Origin: Datnioides undecimradiatus
Taxonomy: Eukaryota; Chordata; Actinopteri; Lobotiformes; Datnioididae
Direction: 5' to 3'
DNA: 64,000 bases
NCBI GenBank assembly: GCA_008933995.1
Contig: WARS01000029.1
Location: 12,161,107 to 12,225,106 of the forward strand
Shown: positions 25,615-37,590 of the stretch, piece after piece
Layout of the letters: each line of letters opens with the position of its first letter
Position numbering within the stretch: position 1 is the first letter of the stretch
Made by a program: the position numbers and the translations under genes
Notes under the pieces: generated by a model
Databases searched by the model: none
The model's input: the letters and a program-made list of their open reading frames with translations, nothing else
Told to the model about the DNA's origin: nothing

Positions 25615-27804
25615 GACCAGGCCCAGCTATGGGCATTCTGGCCACCAGTGAATTTATTCTACACTCTCTAAAATGATGACATACACCAGGCTTTGTTGTG
25701 TGTACGGGGGGGTTGTGTGTACTATGAAGCAGTAAGCTTCCCTGTGCAGTTGTTTGGTCTGACCTCTCCTCCCCATCAGTGACATACCATTAACTACTAC
25801 ACATGCTTCTTTGTGCACCAACCATCCCTCGTCAGCGCAGGCAATATATTTTATTTGTCTTTTTCAAAGGTGGCAATGCTGGCGCTATACTCCCAGACGC
25901 TTGCTAGTCTCCACTGCTTACCATACAGTATGTTAATGGGACGTACAGATGTCCTTCAAAAGATGGGGAATAAGGAGTTTATTTTGTAGTCATGTCACAT
26001 TACTGTTTTTTCAGAACTGATGTTAGCTGCTGACAGTTGCAATTAAGTGTAAAATAACATGCTGTTCCTTTCCTGTCAAAGCAAAGGGCTTGGGCAGAAT
26101 GCCTTCACCCGAGAATGGCCAGAGGGATAACTCTTCTGCACAGTCCCATTTAATGTAGATAGTGGAGTGTGCCAGTGTGCTGGCAAAAAGGAGAAAAAAG
26201 TGCTTGCTAGTTTCTTTTTGGGAGGGGGGGGTTCTTTCTGTTGTGACACCCATGCAGTCTCTCTCACTCCCCCTCTTATTCTTCTCTGCACACTGTCTCG
26301 CTGTGTCAGGAGAGGGCTGGAAACTCATCTGACACTCAAGCTGAGATTTAATGTAAAAGTGTAATAAGAGCTTTGAAGAGAGTCAGCTCCCCTCTAAATC
26401 GCCGTCCCTTCAGAATTCACTGTTTTCAGAGGGTATTGTTATGGGTTGTTGAGGCACCGGTGCGTCTCTCCGGTGAGAGTGGTGTCCAACATATTGGCCT
26501 GTCGTCCTTGGTGATGATGGAGCCCATATTTTATGGGAGTTGCGCTCTAAGTGAAACTGAGAGGTGTTCCCACAAAATGGGAGATGGAGGGGCCATGGGG
26601 TCACTGTGATGGCCCCTTTATTCTCTGCTGCCAATTTATACTTTGATATGAGTGTTTTGAGTTCCCATGGTATCAAGGAGAGCAAAATGACTTCAGTATC
26701 TAGACGAGAGACATGTTGCTCTCACATCTTAAGTCTCACATGAAGATTACCTTGTTAATAAAACCATTTATACAGTCACGCTGTGGGTGACAAGCACTGC
26801 AAAGTAGACAATAAGAGACAGTATACAAGCTGAAGTGGGGTGGTTTGAAAAGTGATGTCCTTATTATTTCTTTAGATCTTAACTTTATGTCTGGACTGCG
26901 TGAGGGAGTCTGAGAAAACATCAGAAATGCTAGATTCCTCATGAGTGGAGACACCCTCCATTCTTTAATGTTCAAACAAGATGAACCAAACCACCACATG
27001 AGATATCATGTTTTCAACTACTGTGGTCTTCCTATATTTTTGTGCTTTGAAAGAGTGATGAAGTAAACCTGGTAAATGCTTTGAACCTTTGTGATTAATG
27101 TGTGATTACAGTAGACAAATTCATTTCAGTGCTGATGTTTTATTTTCTCAGCCAATCTGCATTTTCCTCCCTAGATTTAGTGCTCACATTTAAAAAGTGT
27201 CAATTGCAGAGAAAAATTAATGGTTTGGGCTATCTTTTAATTAGTTTTTTTGCCTTCTGCTATTGCTCAAAAACTGGAAAGACTGAAGGGTCGAGGTCAG
27301 AACAAATTGATTATGTTTTCATATCAAGACAGGGAAGGACAATGTTTTGAGAAAACAACTGTGTATCAGGATGTTTGGAAAGGGGATACAATGAAGAACA
27401 TCAGAATGTATTTTCTTTTGCAGAAGTATAACTACATCAACTGCATACTTCAGTGCCAAGAAATTGGAATTTGTCATGTCTTCTGTGGTTAAGCTGACCA
27501 GTTTTCACTTTCAGTATGAGAAGTTACTACTGCTACTACTACTTTATTATAACAGAATGCCATTCTGAGATGACTAATGACACTGAAACTGCAGTCTACT
27601 ACAAAAGCCCTGCAATACATGCAACAGTGAATTCAAATTAAAATATTCATTTTTTGAAAAATCATAGTAGAGTTATTATACACAAATATGTATTATTCTA
27701 ATATTTACTCCTACTACACCTATTCTTTCCATAGACTAAATATATGACCTCTCAGTGTAAAAATGGCCATTGAAAAAATTGCTCCTTACAATTTTTTTTC
27801 TCTC

Positions 27805-27840
27805 ACTTTAGCTAGATGTACCTAATAAACTGGTAATTGA
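27805..27840 (+). repeat. Decayed 'GTACCTAATAAA' repeat terminus
   Basis: GATGTACCTAATAAACTGG followed by TAATTGAATTTA resembles the right end of a widespread fish Tc1-like repeat ending 'GTGTACCTAATAAAGTGGCC'. Only the end is present. The AT-rich 100 bp before it may be an unrecognisable remainder. Confidence 0.4.
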
Positions 27841-27981
27841 ATTTACATGTGTCAGCACACTCTCAGCTGTGTTCATACATATATGTTTGTACATACGCAA
27901 GTATGTATGGATGTATATTTCTCCTTAAGCTGTGATTTGCATTTTGAATGTATTAGGTTTTCTTTCAATTATTAGAGTTTA

Positions 27982-28023
27982 GTGTGTGTGTGTGTGTGTG
28001 CATATGTGTGTGTGTGTGTGTGT
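27982..28023 (+). repeat. (TG)n microsatellite, interrupted
   Basis: Two TG runs are separated by CATA, suggesting an old, interrupted tract. Confidence 0.95.
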
Positions 28024-30990
28024 TATGCGTGAATGATCAATTGTGGGTCTACAACAAGCTGAGTGAGCTGGGGTAGCTGAGCGGTGCCAAGCTGTGTCAG
28101 CCCTAATCTGTCTCCTGACAGTCCAGCCTTATTTTGCAGCAGAATACTCATATTGATCTGTGCGCCTGTTACACAAATAAATAAATAAGTCAACTACACT
28201 GCACCTGAGTTCACAACCTGCCCTTGACAATACTCTGAGCGTGTGTAGAGAGAGATGGGGTGTAGAGGTGAAGGGGTTGTAGTTGTGCAGCAGGGGAGCA
28301 GAGAGTCAGAAAGGGTTCTGCATTGTTGATCCAGTATGACATTGATAGACAGCAGCTGAAGGAAAGCTGATAGCCATGTTTGGCGTGCTGGTTTTTAAAG
28401 GACGGACGTGACTGCCGATCCAAAGTTGACTGAGCATGAATTCAGCAGGCGATCGCCCCAAGTGGTTGTGCCGAATAGAGGTGAGGAAGGAAACTTTCAC
28501 ATATGACTTGCTTGACTTTCCATCTTTTCCACCATTATTATTATTCTCCCCTTGAACTACTTGTTTCAGCAGGGGTTATTTTTACATGTGCTTGCTTCTC
28601 TTTGTTGAACACGGCAATATATGTTTGTTTTCTCTGTCTGCACCAACTCTATCAGGACATAAAAGTTTTGGACAAAAGTCAGACATGGCATTACAAGTTG
28701 TCTATAGTAAGTGGAAATAACTCTCCTTATCATTGATTGTGTAGTCAATGTAGTGTTTGTTTGTTTTTTGGCATATAACTTAATAATATGCAATTAAATA
28801 ATTAACTAGCTAAAGCTGGCTACTGCTCTGGGGCTCTGCAAAACAGTACATATGTATTTACCAAAAAATAATCCCTGTAGTTTCTCTAATCTGCACAGCG
28901 CAAGAAACTTGGAACCCTGGGAGTCTCGGGGAGTACTTACCATTGTGTCAAATCCTAACAAAAACAATATCAAATGCAGTTAGCTATCTCACTACAGTAG
29001 GTCTCTGGTTAGCCTCACTTTTCAAGTGCTACTTGACACTCTTTTGGGGGGCCTGTAGCAGCTGCTGTTTCTCCAAGCAAAACATTGTAAGCCCAGCTAA
29101 AAAACCAGCTAAAAGCCCCTGACAAATTAATCTTAAATGGAGACTGAAGGCCAGTAAAGCAACTGCTGTAGGGTTTGTGCAGTACTTTAGGTTGCTTTTT
29201 TCTCTGTGAATTCAGCTGTCTCCTTCTATGTCTGCACACACTCAACAACCCTACAAATATTAGGAATTGGTCTTTGCAAAAAATGTCCCATATATTTGAA
29301 TATGGATAGGTAACCACCGTTTAAAAGGGTGCATAGTTGTGTGTCTCTTTTGGTAACAGTGGTGTTTGTTCCTAGTCCGGCACTGACCAGTTGATAAAGG
29401 GTTAGAAAGGCAGGGCAACTGCTGAAGCACCTAACCCTTACCCACTCAGGGGGCTATTTAGCAGACCCACTGCTCTGACAAATTAATGAAGAAATAAGTA
29501 TAATTATTTTATCAGAAACACTTTACACAATGATTCCTTATTTCAATGATAAGGCAGGGCCAACAGGACATCAAAGCCTTTACTCCAGCTTTGTCAGTGT
29601 GATTTTCTGTTCACTGAGGCTCACATAACCTTACTATCCTGGACATTGTTCTGATGTTTTTTCTTGTGGCTGTGACTCGATCCAGCTTTAGGCTACATTT
29701 CACTGCACTGTTTGGTGCCTGCATGGGACTGGTCCTCGTTACTGCTCCTCGCTATGTTTCTTTTACTGTTTCTGTGCTACTGTGCAGTTTTTCTTGCTCG
29801 GCCAAATTTTTTCCTTCTTGTGTTATAATGAATCAGTAATTTAAAAAAAAGAGAAAGAAACTAAATATTTGACTGACAGGCCTAGAGTGACTGGTCCCTC
29901 TCTCACTTTTTTCTGTCTGTGGGCTGACATTTTTGAAAGTTTGAACAATTCACACATAATCGAAGGCTACTGTTACATTGTCAGATAACGTTGCCTGCAG
30001 TGCTGCTGTGTTCACTGGGGACTTTTTATAAAGGCAAGCCAGTGGGCAGATTGATGATGGCACAGCAGACAGCGATGTCTGAAGAGTGATGTAAAGTAAA
30101 GAAACAACATAAAATAAGAGACAGTCCACCACGTCTTACTAAGTGAGTTGTGTGTTTCCTCACATTTGCTGAGCCCTGAGTTGTTGAAGACTAATTAATT
30201 CAAGAACAAACGTCCCCAAAGGCTGCAATTAATGATAAACTTATTAGACATGATGGTGCCCATGAGGTCTGGATCTCATCGTGGTGTCCACGCTCCTGGT
30301 GGTGTTACTTACCCAGCTGTCACTTCAGATAAATTAAGAAAGAGAACAAAATGAGTGTGTGTGCAAGAGTGGGTCCACGTGTGTGTCCACATGTGTAAGT
30401 CTGTGTTCATGCTTTATAATTCCATTTTTCAAGACATACTGAGCCTTCAAGTAACCCTTCAATCTAGTTCTATCACTTGACATTTGACATGAGTCTGTTA
30501 AGTTCTTCTATTGACACGGTGGCCAGCACTGAAGTGAAGGGATATAAATGTAACATATAGACAAGTGGTGTGTGTGCTTTCTAATGAGTCTGTCAAAACT
30601 GAAGTCTCAGGAGAATGGACGTCTTCCATACTGCCTTACAGAGACTGTCAATGCTGAAGAATGAGGGGTGATTCAGTGACCTCCTTTCTTGCTAACTCTT
30701 TCAGACTAGAACAGCTGCACCCAGGCCATTTACAATTTAGTTAAAATGTCCCCCTGAGCACAGTCACCCTACCTTGCCATACTAAATGGAGAAGTGCAAC
30801 GAGTGTACGTGCGAGTGTGTGTGGGTGAGAGAGGAGAGACGGAGTGCCTGAGAAAAATAAGATATGAATCTCAATTCAGGCAGGCTTCGTTCAGAGCAGC
30901 CTCACGCCTCACCAGTTTCACTTCAGTTTTACATCCCCAGGGGTTAATACCTCTCACTACGCTGCCCTGCTCTGCTCTAACGATGCCAAG

Positions 30991-30998
30991 TGACGTCA
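30991..30998. promoter_or_regulatory. Perfect CRE palindrome
   Basis: TGACGTCA is the full CREB/ATF palindrome, here in the context AAGTGACGTCAGAAACG. CpG-containing full sites are uncommon in methylated vertebrate DNA, but one copy may be chance. Confidence 0.25.
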
Positions 30999-33954
30999 GA
31001 AACGTAGAGCCAGTGTCAGCAGATGTAAACGCTGTTTGTGTAGTACTTAAGACTGGTGAGGATGTGACTTTTGGGTCTCCAAAAAAAGTTCCACTTGTCT
31101 TCTCACAGACACACGCTCACACACATCCCAACTTTACCCACTGAATTACTCAAGAGAACATAAAAGTAATAGCTTACAGCTTCCCATTGTGGTTTCAAGT
31201 CATTTTATGTATCCCCCATTGTGAATGCAGCAATGTAACAACAAAGGCAGACAGAACATTCTTGTGCATTCCAGCGCACACATGGTTAACAAGCAAATGT
31301 CACCATCAGCACTTAATTTGGCACTTAATTCCGTCTAAAGACTAAAGAAAGCAGGCTAACCTCCTTTCTCACTACCTGTTTAAACCCAACAATGTAGCTT
31401 CTTATCATATAAATAGCTAATTGTTCTGTCCCCCTACTAGACTGGTGAGTGTAAAGCTGTGTTCACACAGAAAACAAAGCAAGTTTTTGCTTTGTGTTTA
31501 ACTGTAAGCTAGCAAGCAGTGGCAGTCACAGAAGCTGTGACTGTCTATGTCTCTGTGTTCAGATCAGCTTCTGACTGAACTCGGCACTCGCCAGAGATTC
31601 TGGTTCTCTCTGTTATTTCCCTGCAGTCTGTCTTTTTTCCCTCTCTCCTCATGAAGTAAAGTACATCTCCCCTCTAGTCAGCAGTCAACATGGATGAATG
31701 AGGTCGGCAACTCTGCTACTTGCTGCGCCGCACTGGTTGAGAGGCGAGAGTGAAAATAAATCCACTTCTGAATACCAAAGGTTTAAAAAATAAACTCTAA
31801 ATGCTGCTCTTACTGGTAAACGGTTCTGGATCAGAGCAGAGTCCAGTCTGACTCCAGGTGTTCCTCCAAAAGCTCTGGCTCTCTCCTACACAGTCCTGGG
31901 CACTGAGTACATGTCTGTCTGCGGGCACCACCTCTGTCCCTCTACTAACCGCCATGCACAGCACTCCCAAGATATTCTTCAAAATGAATATCTGTAACTC
32001 TTATTAATATATGAAAATGATGTGCTCCATCACACATTTTGAATAGTGTACAGATATCCATGCAGTGGTCTGCAAGACCTTCATAGACTTGGACAAATTA
32101 CAAAGATGGTGTCAAACACACCTGCGTGGGCAGCTCTTGACTGTGGCCTTTCTGAATAGGTCTATGCATCTTTGACATTATATGTGATCGTATGGTGTAA
32201 TTTGTTTTGAATCCTTTACACAATATGCATCAGCCTGTACAACAACATCATTTTCCACCGGCCACTGAATAGTGCCTGGCCCAAGGTTACTTCACAAGTG
32301 ATAAAAAGAAGGGGCCAACTTTAGCAGCTTTACGCCACTGCTATTCTGTATTTGCTAAACATCAGTCATCGGTTACTTCCTTGTTGAAGTAAACTTTCTG
32401 TTTTGGAGAGTTGTCAAAATGAAGCCAGATCGATGAAGGTCAACTTGGCTCACATCATGGCAGGTGAACCAAGATAAAAAGCAGATATGTGCTGTGTTCT
32501 GCATGCTTTTACCGTCCTCCTAGTCATGTCTGTGTGTGCGTGCCTTTGCATGTGACATTGTCTGGCCACTTTCTGAGACTCTCCAAGTGGTTTCAGGCCA
32601 AATGAGCTTTCCAAAAGGCCAAAAAGTTTAATCCAACTTCCAGATCCTTCAACCTTACTGTATGACTGTCCTCCCTCTCTTCCCAGCTCCTTGCTTCCTA
32701 CATTGAAATTGGAGTCTTCATGGGGGGAGTCTAAGTCTCTGTTAGTGTTAAACCCAGCTAAATTAGGAGTTACACAGGACGTGGGCAAGGGGGATGTGGT
32801 TGTGGTGGGTTGTGCTGCTGCCAAAGGGTGTGTCAGGGCAATTTATTAGCTTGCTATGCCTGCGTCTATGTGTTAGTGTGTCAGAGAGTGTGTGTTCCCA
32901 GCCCTTGGCAGCTTAGCAAACTCAATGGCTGAGGCACAGCTGCACCGCTATTCTAATATGGAGTCATTATGGCCATCCACTGTGTGCCTCCAGTTAATTC
33001 ACAAATTTGACCATAACAGACCAACTTTTTTTCAAAAGCATGGATGACTATCTTGTGGTCCATGCTTTTTTAGGTTACATTAACCTGAGGCAATGGTGTA
33101 ATTTTGCTCCTTTGCCTGGTTTGTGTCTACCACTCAGACTATGCCATACACGTGTAGTAGGTAACAGGTGTTCAACATAAAAACATAGATTGGTCCCTCT
33201 GGGAGGGGAACTTTGAGTTGCTGCAGTGCTGCCAGTGCTGTAGTTTTCTGTGAATGTGAATGTGTGTGAATACTTGGTTGTGTGTAATTACATGTTAATG
33301 ACCCCCCTCTTGTATTCAGCTGTGTGTCGAGTAGAGTAGCAGCCGTCTGATCAATGCTCAAACAGTGGAAGAACACAGTGATAAGGTTTACATACTGCCG
33401 ACACCTGCTCCAGTCCTAACTCCCTTCAGCCTTCCTCAGAGGCCAAAACAGATGCTACGGGACACTTAGCCTGCAAAATGCAATCTGCAAGACATGTTCA
33501 TTGTGTTTGGGGAGCAAAAAAAAAAGCAAAACAAAAACAAAACGAAAAAGTACAAATAGCGTCGCTATCAGAGTCAGTAAGCACCTGCAGGTCTTGCTCA
33601 CGCTGGAACATTTTAATTGACCAAGCAAAAAAGCCAAGGAGACAGGGGAGCGCCTGTACGAGTATCCCCACCTTGTCTGAACCAACGGTTGGTTTCAAAG
33701 CCCCATCAGCAATCCTTTGCTGTAATGAGGGAGTTTTTTGGGAAATTGGGAGATGGTGTCAGTTTACCGTCTCTGAGCCGTGGGTCCTGCTGTCCAAAAT
33801 GTGGAATAGCGGGAGAGAGGTGCTGTCAAAACACGATAGGCGCAGACATCAGCACAAAGTTAGAGAGAGGGAGTCCAAGTCGCCATGCCTAGACATGCAG
33901 TTCTTTTGAGCGCCACACAAATGAAGTCTCTAGACTATTATGAAGCAAAAGAAA

Positions 33955-33984
33955 ACACACACACACACACACATACACACACAC
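33955..33984 (+). repeat. (CA)n microsatellite, interrupted
   Basis: CA units with a single CATA interruption. Confidence 0.95.
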
Positions 33985-34544
33985 TTACTGAGTCAGTAAC
34001 AATAGCAACACAAGCTATTTTTCTCCAGCTCGTTGATTAACTAAGTTTTACAACAAAGGACCACAACACCATCAACAAAGGAACCAAAGCCCCTTGTTTG
34101 TCATTTATTTTGAAAGTAATCATTGCTCATCCTGGCCCAGTGAAGGTAATAAATATTTATACCTCTTTTTGGAAATGTAAACCATATAAATTTTTACCAA
34201 CCTTTGCTTTGAGAGCAACTGCCCTTGATGATAACGGTGTCATTTAGATGTCTTTTCTCTCCATTTTCCTTGTTTTCTCTCTCCTATTATCTCTCTCCCG
34301 TTTGCTCCGTTTTTCCACCAACACAATGTTAACAAGCTCCTTTTCTGCCCTATCTGGTGTGGGTGAGACAGCGCCGCAGAATGACAAGGTGAGAGGGCGT
34401 GTGTGTGTGTTTTTGTATCTGTATCTAGCTCAGTGTGCTGTGTGTGTTTGTACGAGTATGTTTTTGCGGCTGCACTTGCACCGTGAGCCATGTGTGACCA
34501 CCAGCCACTGTCAGGGCTCATGTTGCCCCCGACGGTAACAATAA

Positions 34545-35060
34545 TCATGGGATTTGATTGCCAGTTCCCTCACCCTCCATAATTGATGAGTCCAATATTT
34601 ACTCTGTTACCTGTGTGTTGTAAACATTCATTATGGGGTTCCTTCCCAGATAGGTGAGCAGGAGAGGAGAGTGGGACAAGTCCAGCCTGCAGGGACCAGC
34701 TGTCAGTTTGACTAATGACAGAAATGAATAAAATCTCATAATTACTTTAGAAAAAAGGACAGTCTCCACCTTATCTCGGGCCAATATGCATTTTAAAATT
34801 TTTTGGCGGGTTTATTAAATTCCACCCCATCCCCACCCCCACCACCACCCAGCCCCCAATGTAATACATTACAGACGGAGGCAAGTTCTCAAATTTCAAA
34901 TTTAATTTTCTACTCGCCATACACACACGGGCTCCGTAATCTGATTGGGACATTATTGTGTTTCTATTGACATTAGCATTGTTATTATTTTGTACTGTGT
35001 AAATATCAGTAACCGGAGCATGCCTGGTTGTTTTGCCAGGAAGGGATTATTTTGTGTATT
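34545..35060. promoter_or_regulatory. Candidate conserved non-coding block
   Basis: About 500 bp of mixed-composition sequence contains CATAATTGATGAG (about 34578), CTCATAATTAC (about 34735), AAATTTAATTTTC (about 34898) and CATTAGCATTGTTATTATT (about 34972). A C-rich tract (CCCCATCCCCACCCCCACCA) lies near 34826. There is no plausible exon. Regulatory function is inferred from motif clustering alone. Confidence 0.23.
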
Positions 35061-37269
35061 TATTTTGTTCTAATGCTCTCAAAAATGATCCTTTCAAGAT
35101 GATATCTGATGCATGCCATTATCAGGAGATGCTGTCTCTGGATGGATGGATACACATAACTAAGTCAGATTGGCTACCTGGAGTTCTCATGTCTGCTTTA
35201 CTGTGACACCCCATATAGGCGACACAGCAAGTCCAAAGACCTCCTTAATGCCATAGGGCCCCAAAATTGGATCTCAATAAGCCACATCGTATCTGCTATC
35301 AGACAGAATGTCATCATAGGTCAGCCCATGCTTTTAGGGCTTATTTTTTCTCTGTACTGTATGTAAGTGTGTCTAATTGGATAAGTCTCCAATAATGTGT
35401 ATGTGTTTTTAAGTTGCTGCACTGCGAATCACTTGCACTAAGTCTCAGGAGCAGGCAGCGGGGTAGTGAAGTGCAAAGCTCTCAGCCAAATCAGGTATTC
35501 AAGATAGAGGGATGGAGGGATAGATTAATGGCAGTAGGGATGGAGGGAGAGTAGAGGGGAGGGAGGGACAGATATGGGGAGAGACAGTGCAGTGATATAC
35601 AGTAGGCTCTACTTAGACAAGTCGACTCCTCTGTGCCATTAGGTCTAACGGGGCAGACTGTTGGAGAGCTATAGTGAGAAGTAAAAGAGAGGATTGCTGT
35701 CAAATAAACAAGAACATATGCCTCAGTGTGTGTACTGTACTTTAGCTGATGTGTTTTTTCACAAGTCACAATCATTTGTACCATCTCTTCTTCTCTGTTG
35801 CTTGATACAAACACACAATATCAGACAAAACTCCACTCGTGATTCCATTTGAGTAGCTATTCTCTAATGTCTTTTTTGCCGAGTGGAGTCCCACATAGAA
35901 GCGTGTAATACGGCATATTTGTGTCTTATGGAGGCAGACAGCTGATCGTGTCCATTTGTCACGCTGTCAAGTTAATTGCCAGATTGAAAAGGAGAATGAG
36001 ATTACCCCCTCCCCTTCCAACGGACACTTACACCTCTACACTTGCAAAAACACTCACACACACACACACACACATACACAGAAACACACACACACACACT
36101 TACAGTAAGTGTCACAAGGAAAGTTTCAATGTGCCATTTTAACAACTTACTGGAGTAGAGTGAACAACATCAGAAGTTCAGGGAAGAAATTGCACAAGGT
36201 CAGGCTAATGTCTTCAACTGTCACTGTCTGTTTGTGTATGTATGTGTGCATTGCTGTGACTGACATACCAAGTTACCTCTACATATGTTACTTTACTTCC
36301 ATCACGGGAAAATCTTGTGACTCTTCTGGGGGTCTTGTTAACAGTGTTCCTTTGTCTTATTACTGCTCTCCTGCCAGCTGAGAAACTAGCTCTTTGCTAC
36401 AAGTGAAATGTAACTCTCATGCACTTCAACCATGTTCTGTGTAAAGGAGTTTGTGTCCGTACTTGTGTAATCAAAGAGGACACTTTGAAAAAGCGGACAG
36501 ATCATTAGTGCATAATGAGCTGAAGTACTTTGGGCAGTGAGGAGGATTTCCTCAATAAGTGATGGCTTAAAGAGGTGGATACAAGAGGGTGAATATCAGA
36601 TTCTCTCAGCTGCAGACAACCTTTCTTCTCCCCAGGTGAGTCCTCTGTCTCTGTGTATGTTTGAAGTGAAGCACAGCTCAAATAAGCTTACTAAAAGAAT
36701 TAATAAAGCCTTTTGGCACCCCGACAGTCATGTCTCTAGGTCTCCATAGTTTTCTTGTGTGCAGATTGCTCCCATTATGAGGATGCATGCTGAAGATCTG
36801 AGCTATATGTTCACCAGGCTCCAGACATGTGAGGACAGCACCTACAAAGTGTCTCAGCCCCGACAATAATTCCAGGATGAAAAACACCCTTTTTTTTGTC
36901 ATTCACTGACAAACACAAGTATCATAGGGAAGTGAAAGAGGCTTTGATGTGCTTGTAGTGGTGCTGAATGAATTACAACATGGGACAGAAGCGGGCTTGT
37001 TGCAAACTTGGAAGACAACCCAAGACCCTTGGGAGCCAAGACAAAGCTTCCTGGGATAACAAGTGATAAAAGGGAGGTGATTCACTCATGTGCATGTGTG
37101 GAGCTTACTTATTCATTAAAACCTTGATTAAACGCCAACTCTCGCTCTTTCCGTCTCTTTCCGTGCCCAGAGTAATTTGTTTACCTGTTTCAGAGCAGAC
37201 CCTCTAATGTAACTATTTTCCAATATCCTTGCTGATCATGTAACCATGCAGCTCTATTAATATCTCTTC
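35061..37269. other. Non-coding; no supported gene
   Basis: A purine-rich GGAGGGA stretch lies at about 35508-35575 and the CA tract at 36053-36099. A good donor consensus (CAG|GTGAGT at 36636) lacks a convincing acceptor upstream. Confidence 0.55.
36053..36099 (+). repeat. (CA)n microsatellite, imperfect
   Basis: CA tract interrupted by ATACACAGAAA. Confidence 0.95.
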
Positions 37270-37590
37270 CCCCGCAGGGTTTTAAAAAGTCGCGGACTGC
37301 TTAGTTGAGATGTGATGAGGCTCTGTGACGGCACCCAGCTGGCCAAAGTTCCGCAAAGGTGGCCTTGGTGACATCACAGCAAGTGGCGCGTGACAAACCG
37401 CCAGCACGCCAGTCGCGACCCACGAAATAATCTCCGACAGACGAGGACAAGGGCCATCTTGGATTGCACTCCAACCTGATGCCCTTTTACCCCATACTCT
37501 ACCATCACGAGAGGCAGGCTGGTCTTTTGGAAAGGTGTCAAGCGCACAGCGTGTATCGGCAAAGGGAAAGTTGCTTCCTGTCAGGTGATG
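37270..37590. promoter_or_regulatory. Local CpG- and GC-rich patch, possible regulatory element
   Basis: CpG dinucleotides are frequent here (GTCGCGGAC, GTGACGGC, GTGGCGCGTGAC, CCGCCAGCACG, AGTCGCGACCC, CTCCGACAGACG, AAGCGCACAGCG), although most of the window is CpG-poor. AGGTGGCCTTGGTGACATCA includes a CRE-like half site. A 62-codon minus-strand frame (37374-37562) shows no recognisable protein. A small unmethylated island, enhancer or orphan promoter are the options. Confidence 0.33.

Larger units (their letters stand above)
21431..27804. other. Non-coding; no supported gene
   Basis: Short frames only. CT-rich sequence near 22240-22260 and the T-rich tract at 25565-25614 are the only simple repeats. 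The RFX-like motif near 24000 stands alone. Confidence 0.6.
27841..34544. other. Non-coding; no supported gene
   Basis: Holds two CA/TG tracts and the CRE at 30991. The stretch from about 31445 (GCTGTGTTCACACAGAAAAC ...) to 31980 has the feel of a dispersed fish repeat, but I could not find paired ends. A 124-codon minus-strand frame at 32450-32824 starts MAAAQ but has no recognisable domain. Confidence 0.55.

Noticed and set aside
28065-28125. A-box-like TAGCTGAGCGG
   Set aside because: There is no B box at the expected distance and no cloverleaf.
32450-32824. 124-codon minus-strand frame starting MAAAQ
   Set aside because: It has no recognisable domain, no promoter and biased low-complexity composition; it fits a chance frame.
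36537-36635. Possible exon ending at an excellent donor (CAG|GTGAGT at 36636)
   Set aside because: The upstream acceptor is poor, with no pyrimidine tract before it, and the peptide matches nothing I know.
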